A stretch of DNA of 64,000 nucleotides from Noviherbaspirillum suwonense (GTDB taxonomy: Bacteria; Pseudomonadota; Gammaproteobacteria; Burkholderiales; Burkholderiaceae_D). The notes under the pieces are model-generated. The model did no database searches. It worked only from the letters and a program-made list of their open reading frames with translations, and had not been told where the DNA came from. Positions 1 through 8,222 of the stretch are shown here, one piece after another. The DNA lies in contig NZ_FXUL01000001.1 in NCBI RefSeq assembly GCF_900182955.1, positions 558,001 to 622,000 on the forward strand, in the 5' to 3' direction. Position numbers and translations under genes: made by a program. The first letter of the stretch is position 1, and each line of letters opens with the position of its first letter.

Positions 1-783
1 GAGCTCAAGCTTATCCTGCGCAGCAGCCGCAGCAGCAGCAAGTTCAGCACCGACGAATGGAATGTGCTGGCGCAGACGCTGGATTTCGGCGAACTCGAAG
101 TGTCCGACCTGATGCGCCCGATCCATGAAATCGCCGCCCTCGAGCGCGGCCGCACGCTGGAGGAAAACCTGGCCACCGTGTACCGGACGCGCTACAGCCG
201 CTACCCGTATTTTGCCGAGGACGGCATCGAGGTGCTGGGCGTGATCCACCTGAAGGACCTGTTCCTGGCCGAGCAGAGCGGCAAGAAGATCACCGACCTG
301 GCGGCTTTCCTGAGGCCGGTTTCCCATGTATCGCCGCGCATGCCCGCAGTCGAGCTGATGCGGCGCTTTCGCACCGGCGCGCCGCATTTCGCCGTGGTCG
401 GCAAGAAGGGCCACAAGCCGATGGGCTTCCTGACGCTGGACAACCTGCTCGGCGCGCTGGTCGGCGAGATACGGGACGAATTCCGGCAGAGCGACAACGA
501 TTGGACCCGGCTCGACGACGGCACGCTGATGGGCAAGGGCAGCCTGCCGATCTTCACGCTCGAACGGGCGCTGGGCATCGACGTCGAGAACGAGGAAATG
601 GACCTGGAGGACGCCGAATCGGTCGGCGGCCTGGTGATGGAAAAGCTGGGCGAGATCCCGCACGAGGGCCAGAAGATCCCGTTCGCCCAGTTCGACGTGG
701 TGGTCAAGAAAATGAACGGGCCGCGCATCGTGCTGATACGGGTCTACCCGCGGCGGGTCGCGGTCGAGGAAACCGGCGTCTAG
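1..783 (+). CDS. HlyC/CorC family (CNNM-like) CBS-domain protein, 5' truncated
   Basis: The frame is open from base 1, so the gene starts before the window; about 260 C-terminal codons are present, where the family is usually about 420-440 residues. Visible parts are the linker after the DUF21 membrane domain, a tandem CBS pair beginning near VSDLMRPIHEI, and a C-terminal transporter-associated domain (DDGTLMGKGSLPIF onward). Family members are inner-membrane proteins linked to Mg2+/Co2+ resistance or efflux, with CBS domains facing the cytoplasm. An internal GTG at 64 is not a credible start because coding homology continues upstream of it. rpiA follows 50 bp downstream on the same strand. 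Family call is firm; the transported ion is inferred. Confidence 0.88.
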   Translation, partial: ELKLILRSSRSSSKFSTDEWNVLAQTLDFGELEVSDLMRPIHEIAALERGRTLEENLATVYRTRYSRYPYFAEDGIEVLGVIHLKDLFLAEQSGKKITDLAAFLRPVSHVSPRMPAVELMRRFRTGAPHFAVVGKKGHKPMGFLTLDNLLGALVGEIRDEFRQSDNDWTRLDDGTLMGKGSLPIFTLERALGIDVENEEMDLEDAESVGGLVMEKLGEIPHEGQKIPFAQFDVVVKKMNGPRIVLIRVYPRRVAVEETGV

Positions 784-833
784 GCGCCGACTCCGCGTAA
801 AATGCGGCTTTTCATTTTTCAGCCCGCATCATC

Positions 834-1505
834 ATGACCCAGGACGAACAAAAGCAGGCGGTAGCCCGCGCCGCGCTGCAATACGTGGTGGACGACGCGA
901 TCATCGGCGTCGGCACCGGTTCCACCGCCAATTTCTTCATCGACGAGCTGGCCGGCATCCGGGACCGGATACAGGGCGCGGTCGCCTCGTCTGACGCCAC
1001 GGCGGCGCGGCTGCGTTCGCATGGCATCAAGGTGGTCGACCTCAACGACGTGACCTCGCTGCCGGTATACATCGACGGCGCCGACGAGATCACACCGCAG
1101 GGCGCGATGATCAAGGGCGGCGGCGCCGCGCTGACGCGGGAAAAGATCGTCACGTCGGCCGCCGACAAATTCGTCTGCATCGCCGACGGCTCCAAGCTGG
1201 TCCAGACGCTGGGCCGCTTTCCGCTGCCGGTCGAAGTAATCCCGATGGCGCATGCGATCGTCAGCCGCAAGCTCGCGGCCCTGGGCGGCGAGCCGACGCT
1301 GCGCCTGAAGGACGGGCAGCCGCTGGTCACCGACAACGGCTGCTACATCCTCGACGTGGCTGGCCTGCAGATCGGCAACCCGGCGCAGTTCGAAGCCACG
1401 GTCAACAACATCGTCGGCGTGGTGACGGTGGGCCTGTTCGCCCAGCGCTGCGCCGACGTGGCGCTGCTGGGCAGCCCGGACGGCGTGAAGACGCTGGTGT
1501 TCTAG
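834..1505 (+). CDS. rpiA: Ribose-5-phosphate isomerase A
   Basis: Cytoplasmic isomerase interconverting ribose 5-phosphate and ribulose 5-phosphate in the non-oxidative pentose phosphate pathway. The 223 residues match the usual RpiA length (about 219). Substrate-loop motif GTGSTANF lies at residues 27-34, the conserved DGADEI and [11 protein letters not shown] motifs follow, and the C-terminal region with [13 protein letters not shown] is typical. The ATG at 834 is the only reasonable start, giving the family-typical N-terminus. It stands alone; the convergent gene pair downstream ends 61 bp away. Confidence 0.97.
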   Translation: MTQDEQKQAVARAALQYVVDDAIIGVGTGSTANFFIDELAGIRDRIQGAVASSDATAARLRSHGIKVVDLNDVTSLPVYIDGADEITPQGAMIKGGGAALTREKIVTSAADKFVCIADGSKLVQTLGRFPLPVEVIPMAHAIVSRKLAALGGEPTLRLKDGQPLVTDNGCYILDVAGLQIGNPAQFEATVNNIVGVVTVGLFAQRCADVALLGSPDGVKTLVF

Positions 1506-1513
1506 CAACCGGC

Positions 1514-1555
1514 GCTGCGGCGGCCGGCCTCGAATGCCGTCGGCCGCCGCGCAGC
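1514..1555. terminator. GC-rich hairpin between convergent rpiA and the toxin-antitoxin-like pair
   Basis: GCTGCG plus GCGGCCG pairs with CGGCCGC plus CGCAGC around an 11-base loop, with a two-base bulge. It sits exactly between two converging transcripts, which fits a bidirectional terminator, but no T-run follows on either strand, so intrinsic termination is only a guess. Confidence 0.35.
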
Positions 1556-1566
1556 ATGCCCGGACC

Positions 1567-2088
1567 TCAGGAAATCAGCGGCTTGATGCCTTGCAGCATT
1601 TCCGGCGACAGTTGCCCGGCATCCCGGGCCAGGTTCACCTGCCTGGCCGCGCCGGCGGCTTCGAGCAGCGCCGGTTGCAATGCATGGCCGCGCTCCGCAA
1701 ACCACGCCAGCAGGTCCGCCAGCCGCCAGATCGACGCGCTGCCTTCATGGACCGGCGGCGGAAAGCTGTCCGGGTGATTCAGCATCAGCTTGCGCAGGTT
1801 TTGCCGGCTCATGGCCAGCAGGTCAGCCACGTCCGTCAGGCCGACATAATCGGGTCCCGCCTCGGTCAGCCTGGCGCCCGGAAGCGCGCGCCTGACGTCG
1901 GCCAGCGCGCTGCGCAGCGCCGCGTCCGCGGTTTCCGCTTCGCGGGTGAACGCCAGCGCAATGCGCTGCGCGACGCCGGTGCCGACCAGCGCGTCGTCGC
2001 AGCCGGCGGCGCCCAGGCGCTCGACGATGGCGGCGGGGTCGCGGTCGTCGGCGGCAAGCTGGTACTTCAGCGTGAAGTCGTATTCCAT
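1567..2088 (-). CDS. Helix-turn-helix DNA-binding protein, antitoxin-like partner
   Basis: 173 residues with no signal peptide. The N-terminal half (about 1-90) is a small alpha/beta domain; residues 95-130 read as a helix-turn-helix of the AlpA/MerR-like kind (GLTDVADLLAMSRQNLRKLM followed by a W-containing wing-like segment SIWRLADLLAWF). It is translated from an ATG four bases after the stop of the upstream gene, with AGGAG inside that gene's end, so the two are co-translated. I recognise this pair as a recurrent two-gene unit in proteobacteria: a small basic dsRBD/HicA-like protein followed by this DNA-binding protein. By analogy it would be the antitoxin and autorepressor, possibly on the palindrome at 2384-2401. 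Function is inferred. Confidence 0.72.
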   Translation of the reverse strand: MEYDFTLKYQLAADDRDPAAIVERLGAAGCDDALVGTGVAQRIALAFTREAETADAALRSALADVRRALPGARLTEAGPDYVGLTDVADLLAMSRQNLRKLMLNHPDSFPPPVHEGSASIWRLADLLAWFAERGHALQPALLEAAGAARQVNLARDAGQLSPEMLQGIKPLIS

Positions 2089-2092
2089 TGCC

Positions 2093-2353
2093 TTACTCCT
2101 TTTCCATGATGCAATTGATCAGCGCGCATCTGTCCACGACGCGGATGACGGCTCGCGCATGGCTGAACGGGTTTTTCGGGGTGCTCCAGATACTGGTGAT
2201 GCAAAACTCGCCGCAACGGCAATCGGCGCTGTTGTGCGGACAATAGATACGGCCCCATGCGTGGCTGCCGCCCGGTTCGACACGCCATCCATGCCGTTCG
2301 GCATGTCTCAAGGCCTGTTCGATTTCCTTTTTCGGGTGGCTGGGTCTGGTCAT
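2093..2353 (-). CDS. Small HicA-like conserved protein, putative toxin of a two-gene unit
   Basis: 86 residues from the ATG at 2353. The N-terminus (SHPKKEIEQALRHAERHGW, then GGSHAWGRIYCP) looks like the helix-strand-strand start of HicA/dsRBD-like mRNA interferases, including a Gly-Ser-His where HicA carries its catalytic His; five cysteines follow (CPHNSADCRCGEFC), an odd zinc-site-like cluster absent from classical HicA. Alternative starts are the ATG at 2365 and a TTG at 2392, but both overlap the predicted -10 and -35 boxes, so 2353 is preferred; GGAG lies six bases upstream of it. It is first gene of the unit, four bases before the HTH gene. Toxin activity is an inference from fold-like pattern and context. 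Confidence 0.68.
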   Translation of the reverse strand: MTRPSHPKKEIEQALRHAERHGWRVEPGGSHAWGRIYCPHNSADCRCGEFCITSIWSTPKNPFSHARAVIRVVDRCALINCIMEKE

Positions 2354-2363
2354 CGGGTGCTCC

Positions 2364-2392
2364 ATCCTAGGTATACGGTTTATGGTTGTCAA
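2364..2392 (-). promoter_or_regulatory. Promoter of the toxin-antitoxin-like pair
   Basis: On the minus strand a perfect TTGACA (2392-2387) is followed after 17 bases by TAGGAT (2369-2364). The predicted start of transcription near 2357 is only about four bases before the ATG at 2353, so the message would be nearly leaderless. Confidence 0.6.
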
Positions 2393-2401
2393 GTGACAAC
2401 C
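2384..2401. promoter_or_regulatory. 18-bp perfect-arm palindrome over the -35 box (probable operator)
   Basis: GGTTGTCA-AG-TGACAACC has 8-bp arms and a 2-bp centre, and embeds the TTGACA -35 box of the divergent-facing promoter. This placement is typical of an autorepressor site; the downstream HTH protein is the natural candidate ligand. Confidence 0.6.
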
Positions 2402-2470
2402 GATAGAAATACGAAGATAAATGCACGCGATGATCCATCACGGTCGGTCACCGCCTAAACGCTTGAATAC

Positions 2471-2508
2471 AAAAGAAAAACGCCGTTCAGCGTGAGCCGA
2501 ACGGCGTT
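2471..2508 (-). terminator. Rho-independent terminator of argA-yggX
   Basis: On the minus strand a 10-bp perfect stem (AACGCCGTTC / GAACGGCGTT) with a 10-base loop is followed by TTTTTCTTTT. It lies 40 bp after the yggX stop. Confidence 0.88.
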
Positions 2509-2547
2509 CGTAACCGGAAGCAGCATTACATCGCTGCGGGCGTCGTT

Positions 2548-2820
2548 TTACTCAGTCGGCGGGACGTAGCCCATGGCTGCGTCGGCGCCTTCGCCGAAGA
2601 AATGCTTTTCCATCTGTGTCGCCAGGTATTTGCGGGCGCGGGTGTCGGCAAGGTTCAGCCGGTTTTCATTGACCAGCATGGTCTGGTGCTTGAGCCAGGC
2701 GGCCCAGGCTTCCTTGGACACGCTTTCCCAGAGTCGCTTGCCGAGTTCGCCCGGGTAGGGCGGGAAGTCCAGGCCTTCGGCTTCCTTGTTGAGTTTGATG
2801 CAGTGGACCATGCGGGCCAT
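2548..2820 (-). CDS. yggX: Probable Fe(2+)-trafficking protein YggX
   Basis: 90 residues, the usual YggX length. The N-terminal block around the conserved Cys7 ([20 protein letters not shown]), [16 protein letters not shown] and the W-x-x-W-L-K-H-Q segment with NENRLNL are diagnostic. YggX is a small cytoplasmic protein linked to iron trafficking and protection of Fe-S clusters from superoxide. Start at ATG 2820 with GGAG eight bases upstream. It lies 43 bp downstream of argA on the same strand, an arrangement common in Burkholderiales, and shares the terminator at 2471-2508. Confidence 0.96.
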   Translation of the reverse strand: MARMVHCIKLNKEAEGLDFPPYPGELGKRLWESVSKEAWAAWLKHQTMLVNENRLNLADTRARKYLATQMEKHFFGEGADAAMGYVPPTE

Positions 2821-2863
2821 AGTGTTTCTCCAGGTTGAATGTGGTTCGGTTCGAGTGACGGAA

Positions 2864-4174
2864 TCAGAGGGTTTTTACCAGCACCATCGATTTTCGCTGC
2901 CAGTTATACATGTGCTGCCTGTCCTTGGGCAGCGCGTCGACGGTGGCGGGCACGAAGCCGCGCTTGATGAACCAGTGCGCGGTGCGGGTGGTCAGCACGA
3001 AAAGTTTCTTGACGCCGGCCGCGCGCGCCCGGTTTTCCATGTGTTTCAGCAAGCGTTCGCCGTCGCCCTGCGCCTGCACCTCCGGGTTTACCGTCAGACA
3101 AGCCATTTCGGCCATCTGTTCCTCGGGGAACGGGTAGAGCGCGGCGCAGCCGAAGATCACGCCGTCATGCTCGATGACGGAAAAATAATCGATCTCGCGT
3201 TCGATCAGTTCGCGCCCGCGCTTGACCAGCGTGCCGTCGGCTTCCAGCGGTTCGATCAGCTTCAGAATGCCGCCGACGTCGTCGATCGACGCATCCCGCA
3301 GGCTTTCCAGGTTCTGCGACGAGATCATGGTGCCGACGCCATCGTGCGTGAACAGTTCCAGCAGCGCCGAGCCGTCGGTCGAGAACGGCACCACGTGGGC
3401 GCGCGGCACGCCGCCGGTGCAGGCCTGCATCGCATGCCGCAGGTAGAAGGCCGAGTCCGGCGGCAGGCAGCCGCTGTCGATGATGGCGCGCGCCTGGTGG
3501 CCCGACAGTTCGTGGATTTCCGCGCCGGTCATGTCGGTCATCATCGGCGTCTCGGTGATGAAGATGATCTTGTCGGCCCGCAGCGCGATCGAGGCGGCGA
3601 CGGCGACGTCTTCCATGGTCAGGTTGAACACCTCGCCGGTCGGGGAAAAGCCGAGCGGCGACAGCAGCACCAGGCCGCCGGCATTGAGAATCGGCTGTAT
3701 GGTCTCATATGCGATCTTCCGGGTCACGCCGGTCAGCTCCAGGTCGACGCCATCGATGATGCCGATCGGCCGGGCTGTCACGAAGTTGCCCGAGATGATG
3801 CGGATTTCGGCATGCGCCATCGGCGTGTTGGGAAGGCCCTGGCTGAACGCGGCCTCGATGTCCAGCCGGAGTTCGCCGGCGGCTTCCTTCGCGCATTCGA
3901 GCGCGGCGGTGTCGGTGATGCGCACGCCATTGTGGAATCGGGCCTCGACATTGCGCAATGCCAGCTGTTCCTCGACCTGGGGCCGCGAACCATGCACGAC
4001 CACGATCCGTATGCCCAGCGCATGCAGCAGCGACAGGTCCTGCGCCAGCACCGGCAGGGCGCCGGCCTTGACCAGTTCACCCGGAAAGGCGACCACGAAT
4101 GTTTTACCGCGAAAGGCATGAATGTATGGCGCGACAGAACGCAGCCACTGTACGAATTGAACGGGATTTTCCAT
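2864..4174 (-). CDS. argA: Amino-acid N-acetyltransferase (N-acetylglutamate synthase)
   Basis: 436 residues: an amino-acid-kinase-like domain (about 1-290; [29 protein letters not shown]) followed by a GNAT acetyltransferase domain (about 295-436; [21 protein letters not shown] with the acetyl-CoA loop). It makes N-acetylglutamate from acetyl-CoA and glutamate, first step of arginine synthesis, and the class is usually feedback-inhibited by arginine. The open frame extends far upstream (to 4723), but that part is antisense to hrpA and looks like shadow; the ATG at 4174 gives the family N-terminus [12 protein letters not shown]. An in-frame ATG at 4183 is the alternative. The gene starts only 25 bp from the divergent hrpA. 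Confidence 0.94.
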   Translation of the reverse strand: MENPVQFVQWLRSVAPYIHAFRGKTFVVAFPGELVKAGALPVLAQDLSLLHALGIRIVVVHGSRPQVEEQLALRNVEARFHNGVRITDTAALECAKEAAGELRLDIEAAFSQGLPNTPMAHAEIRIISGNFVTARPIGIIDGVDLELTGVTRKIAYETIQPILNAGGLVLLSPLGFSPTGEVFNLTMEDVAVAASIALRADKIIFITETPMMTDMTGAEIHELSGHQARAIIDSGCLPPDSAFYLRHAMQACTGGVPRAHVVPFSTDGSALLELFTHDGVGTMISSQNLESLRDASIDDVGGILKLIEPLEADGTLVKRGRELIEREIDYFSVIEHDGVIFGCAALYPFPEEQMAEMACLTVNPEVQAQGDGERLLKHMENRARAAGVKKLFVLTTRTAHWFIKRGFVPATVDALPKDRQHMYNWQRKSMVLVKTL

Positions 4175-4183
4175 GAGCGGCAT

Positions 4184-4189
4184 TATAAT
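4184..4189 (+). promoter_or_regulatory. Candidate -10 box for hrpA
   Basis: A perfect TATAAT lies between the divergent argA and hrpA starts. No good -35 is found at 16-18 bp; TTGAAC at 4157-4162 is 21 bp away. If used, hrpA translation from 4200 would be nearly leaderless and from 4230 would have a short leader. Confidence 0.35.
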
Positions 4190-4199
4190 TCGGCCCGCC

Positions 4200-7100
4200 A
4201 TGTCTGCACCTGAACCTTCCCAAGAATCCATGCACAGCAACCAACAGGACCAGGCGCCGCAGACGCCGGCCGGGCGCAAGGCGCCGCCACCGCCGTTCCG
4301 CCACCCGCTGCCGGCCATCGTCTTTCCCGAAGAGCTGCCGGTGTCGGGCCGGCGCGACGAGATCGCCGCCGCGCTGCAGGCGCACCAGGTCATCATCGTC
4401 AGCGGCGAGACCGGTTCCGGCAAGACTACCCAGCTGCCCAAGATCTGCCTGGCGCTCGGCCGCGGCGAACGCGGGCTGATCGGCCACACGCAGCCGCGCC
4501 GCATCGCCGCCAGCTCGACCGCGCGCCGGATCGCGCAGGAGCTGGGCACGCCGCTGGGCGAGCATGTCGGCTTCAAGGTGCGCTTCAACGACAACCTGAC
4601 CAAGGGCGCCTGGGTCAAGCTGATGACCGACGGCATATTGCTGGCCGAGACCCAGACCGACCCGCTGCTGAAGCAGTACGACACCATCATCATCGACGAG
4701 GCGCATGAACGCAGCCTCAACATCGACTTCCTGCTCGGCTACCTGAAGCAGTTGCTGCCGCGCCGGCCCGACCTGAAGATCATCATCACGTCGGCCACCA
4801 TCGACGCCGACCGCTTTGCGCGCCACTTCGGCCGCGGCGACCGGCCGGCGCCGGTGATCGAGGTGTCGGGCCGGATGTATCCGGTCGAGGTCCGCTACCG
4901 GCCGGTGGAGCCGGGCGAGGGCGCGCCCAAGCCCGGCGCGGCGCCGACCGCCGCCCAGAAAGGGCGCGACAAGCGCGACCTGATGGACGCGGTGGCAGAC
5001 GCGGTCGACGAGCTTTGCAGCGTCGGCCAGGGCGACGTGCTGGTGTTCCTGCCGGGCGAGCGCGAGATCCGCGACGCGGCCGAGACGCTCCGGAAGCACC
5101 ATCCGCCGCATGTGGAGATATTGCCGCTGTTTGCGCGGCTGTCGGCGCAGGAGCAGGAGCGGGTGTTCAAGGCGTCGAACGCGCGCCGCATCGTGCTGGC
5201 GACCAACGTCGCCGAGACCTCGCTGACGGTGCCGGGCATACGCTACGTGGTCGACGCCGGCACCGCCAGGGTCAAGCGCTACAGCTACCGCAACAAGGTC
5301 GAGCAGCTGCAGATCGAGCCGATCGCGCAGTCCGCCGCGAACCAGCGCGCGGGCCGCTGCGGCCGGGTCGCGGCCGGCGTCTGCATCCGGCTGTACGAGG
5401 AACAGGACTTCCAGCAGCGGCCGAAATTCACCGAGCCGGAAATTTTGCGCTCGTCGCTGGCCGCCGTCATCCTGCGGATGAAGTCGCTGAAGCTGGCCGA
5501 TGTCGAGAGCTTCCCCTTCATCGAGCCGCCGCTGGGCCGCGCAATTGCCGACGGCTACCAGCTGCTGCAGGAACTGGGGGCGGTGGACGACGCCAATGCG
5601 CTGACGCCGCTGGGCCGCCAGCTCGCCAAGCTGCCGCTGGATCCGCGCGTGGGCCGGATGATCCTGGCCGCGCAGGCCAGCGGCTGCCTGAGCGAGATGC
5701 TGATCATCGCGTCGGCGCTGTCGGTGCAGGACCCGCGGGACCGGCCGCTGGAGGCGCAGGCCGCCGCCGACCAGGCGCACAAGAAATTCGCCGATGAAAA
5801 ATCGGAGTTCCTCAGCTATTTGAAAATCTGGAACTGGTTCGACGATGCGATCGAGCACAAGAAAACCAATCGCCAGCTGCAGGAAAACTGCCGCGCCAAC
5901 TTCCTGTCGCAGATGCGGCTGCGCGAATGGCGCGACGTCCATACCCAGCTGCTGACCGTGGTGCGCGAGCAGGGCTGGCGGCTCAATGACGCGCCGGCGA
6001 CCTACGAGCAGCTGCATTCGGCGCTGCTGACCGGCCTGCTGGGCAATATCGGCTTCAAGGGCGAGGAAGACGCGCAGTACCTCGGTGCGCGCGGCATCCG
6101 GTTCAACATCTGGCCCGGCTCCAGCCTGCAGAAGAAGGCCGGGCGCTGGGTGGTCGCGGCCGAGCTGGTCGACACGACGCGGCTGTATGCCCGCACCATT
6201 GCGCAGATCCAGCCGGAATGGCTGGAGCGGGTCGGCGCGCACCTGCTGAAGAAGTCCTATGGCGAACCGCGCTGGGAAAAGCGCGGCGCCCAGGTGGTGG
6301 CGTCCGAGCGGGCGACGCTGCATGGGCTGGTGGTCTACAGCCAGCGCCGCATCAGCTATGGCGCGATCAACCCGGTGGAGGCGCGCGAGATCTTCATACG
6401 CGACGCGCTGGTTGGTGGCGATTTCGACACCAGGGCGCCGTTCCTTGCGCACAACCAGAAGCTGGTGCGCGAGATCGAGAACCTGGAACACAAGTCGCGC
6501 CGGCTCGACGTGCTGGTCGACGACGAGCTGATCGCGGCCTTCTACGACGAGCAGGTGCCGGAAGACATCCACAACGGCGCGGCCTTCGAGAAGTGGTACC
6601 GCGGCGCGAGCGCGGACAATCCGAAGCTGCTGTTCCTGAACCGGGAAGACCTGATGCGGCACGAGGCCGCCGGCATCACCACCGACCTGTTCCCGAAGAC
6701 CACGCGCATTGCCGGCGTGGAGATGGGCCTGACCTATCACTTCGAGCCGGGCACGCCGCGCGACGGCGTCACGCTGGCGGTGCCGCTGTTTGCGCTGAAC
6801 CAGGTGTCGGCCGAGCGCGCCGAATGGCTGGTGCCCGGCATGCTGAAGGAAAAGGCGCATTTGCTGCTGAAATCGCTGCCGCAGAAGCTGCGCCGCCATT
6901 GCGTGCCGCTGCCGGACTATGCGGCGGGTTTCGTCGCCCGTGTCCATGAACGCAAGACCTATGGCCGCGGCAGTTTGCTCGACGCGCTGATCGCCGACGT
7001 GCGGGAGCAGGCCGGCATCGTGCCGCGCCTTGCCGACTTCAAGCCCGAGACGCTGCCGGCGCATCACTTCATGAACTTCAAGGTGATCGACGAGCATGGC

Positions 7101-8168
7101 CGCCAGCTCGACATGGGCCGCAACCTGGCCGCGCTGCAAGCCGAGCTGGGCGGCCAGGCGCGCGAGCAGTTCCAGAAGCTGGCCGAACAGACCGCGATCA
7201 CCGAGGAAGCCGCGCCCGCAGCCGGCACGGGCGCCGGCCGGCCCGCGGCGCAGCGGCAGCAGCCGGCGCAGGGAAGGCAGGACAAGCAGGATAAGGAGGA
7301 CAGGGCCGCCACGCCGGGCGCATACCAGAACCTGACGACCTGGTCCTTTGGCGAACTGCCGGAACTGCTGGAAATCCAGCAGGGCAAGCAGAAGCTGATC
7401 GGCTTCCCGGCGCTGGTGGACCGCGGCAGCCACTGCGACCTCGAAGTGTTCGACGACCCGGCGGAAGCGGCGCGCATGCACCGCAGCGGCATGCGCCGGC
7501 TGTTCGCGCTCCAGCTGAAGGAACAGATCAAGTTCCTGGAAAAGAATATCCCGGGCCTGCAGCAGATGGGCATGCAGTACATGGCGCTCGGCTCGCAGGA
7601 GGAGCTGCGGGACCAGATCATCGAGGCCGGACTCGACCGCGCCTGCCTGCAGGAGCCGCTGCCGCGCAATGCCGAGGAATTCAGCGCGCGGCGCGACCAG
7701 GGCAAGGCCAGGCTGGGGCTGTTGGTCAACGAACTCGCGCGGCTGGCCGGACAGGTGCTGGCCGAATTCCATGCCTTGCCCAAGAAGCTGCAGGGCGCCC
7801 GCGCGCATGCGCAGGCGGTGGCCGACATCCAGTCGCAGGTGCAGGCGCTGGTGGGCAAGCGCTTCATCGTCGACACCGACTATGCGCAGCTGAGCCATTA
7901 CCCGCGCTACCTGAAGGCCATCGGCGTGCGGCTCGACAAGCTGCGCACCGACCCGGCGCGCGACGCCAAGCTGATGGGCGAATGGCAGCAGGCGGCGGCG
8001 CCGTGGCAGCGCGCGCAGAAGGGACAGGCGGCGCGCGACCCGAAGATGCAGGAATACCGGTGGCTGCTGGAAGAGCTGCGGGTGTCGCTGTTCGCGCAGG
8101 AACTGAAGACGCCGATGCCGATCTCGGTCAAGCGCCTGCAGAAGGTCTGGGAAGCGCTGCAGCGCTAG
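4200..8168 (+). CDS. hrpA: ATP-dependent RNA helicase HrpA (DEAH box)
   Basis: 1322 residues, close to E. coli HrpA (1300). Motifs in order: Walker A GETGSGKTTQLPK, motif II DEAH within IIIDEAHERS, motif III TSATID, and motif VI QRAGRCGR, then the HA2 winged-helix region, OB-fold and the long HrpA-specific C-terminal DUF3418 region ending near the stop. HrpA is a cytoplasmic 3'-5' RNA helicase involved in rescue of stalled or colliding ribosomes and mRNA processing. A proline/alanine-rich low-complexity insert lies around 7205-7320. Starts at 4173, 4200 and 4230 are all in frame; 4173 would overlap the argA start codon, so 4200 is chosen. No gene follows on this strand before the convergent LacI gene. 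Confidence 0.95.
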   Translation: MSAPEPSQESMHSNQQDQAPQTPAGRKAPPPPFRHPLPAIVFPEELPVSGRRDEIAAALQAHQVIIVSGETGSGKTTQLPKICLALGRGERGLIGHTQPRRIAASSTARRIAQELGTPLGEHVGFKVRFNDNLTKGAWVKLMTDGILLAETQTDPLLKQYDTIIIDEAHERSLNIDFLLGYLKQLLPRRPDLKIIITSATIDADRFARHFGRGDRPAPVIEVSGRMYPVEVRYRPVEPGEGAPKPGAAPTAAQKGRDKRDLMDAVADAVDELCSVGQGDVLVFLPGEREIRDAAETLRKHHPPHVEILPLFARLSAQEQERVFKASNARRIVLATNVAETSLTVPGIRYVVDAGTARVKRYSYRNKVEQLQIEPIAQSAANQRAGRCGRVAAGVCIRLYEEQDFQQRPKFTEPEILRSSLAAVILRMKSLKLADVESFPFIEPPLGRAIADGYQLLQELGAVDDANALTPLGRQLAKLPLDPRVGRMILAAQASGCLSEMLIIASALSVQDPRDRPLEAQAAADQAHKKFADEKSEFLSYLKIWNWFDDAIEHKKTNRQLQENCRANFLSQMRLREWRDVHTQLLTVVREQGWRLNDAPATYEQLHSALLTGLLGNIGFKGEEDAQYLGARGIRFNIWPGSSLQKKAGRWVVAAELVDTTRLYARTIAQIQPEWLERVGAHLLKKSYGEPRWEKRGAQVVASERATLHGLVVYSQRRISYGAINPVEAREIFIRDALVGGDFDTRAPFLAHNQKLVREIENLEHKSRRLDVLVDDELIAAFYDEQVPEDIHNGAAFEKWYRGASADNPKLLFLNREDLMRHEAAGITTDLFPKTTRIAGVEMGLTYHFEPGTPRDGVTLAVPLFALNQVSAERAEWLVPGMLKEKAHLLLKSLPQKLRRHCVPLPDYAAGFVARVHERKTYGRGSLLDALIADVREQAGIVPRLADFKPETLPAHHFMNFKVIDEHGRQLDMGRNLAALQAELGGQAREQFQKLAEQTAITEEAAPAAGTGAGRPAAQRQQPAQGRQDKQDKEDRAATPGAYQNLTTWSFGELPELLEIQQGKQKLIGFPALVDRGSHCDLEVFDDPAEAARMHRSGMRRLFALQLKEQIKFLEKNIPGLQQMGMQYMALGSQEELRDQIIEAGLDRACLQEPLPRNAEEFSARRDQGKARLGLLVNELARLAGQVLAEFHALPKKLQGARAHAQAVADIQSQVQALVGKRFIVDTDYAQLSHYPRYLKAIGVRLDKLRTDPARDAKLMGEWQQAAAPWQRAQKGQAARDPKMQEYRWLLEELRVSLFAQELKTPMPISVKRLQKVWEALQR

Positions 8169-8222
8169 GGCGTTCTGCGGTGGCGCTGGGGCGCGCTGCG
8201 CCGCATCGCCTGCATGACGGCC

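Noticed and set aside
2366-2392. TTG start at 2392 adding 13 residues to the HicA-like protein
   Set aside because: The TTG is the first half of a TTGACA -35 box in a palindrome; the extension is unlike the family.
4175-4723. argA extension to 619 residues
   Set aside because: The extra 183 residues are Ser/Arg-rich shadow of hrpA.
4104-7898. 1264-codon open frame antisense to hrpA
   Set aside because: Composition is Arg/His/Gln-rich shadow coding opposite a strongly conserved helicase; GC-rich third positions create such frames.
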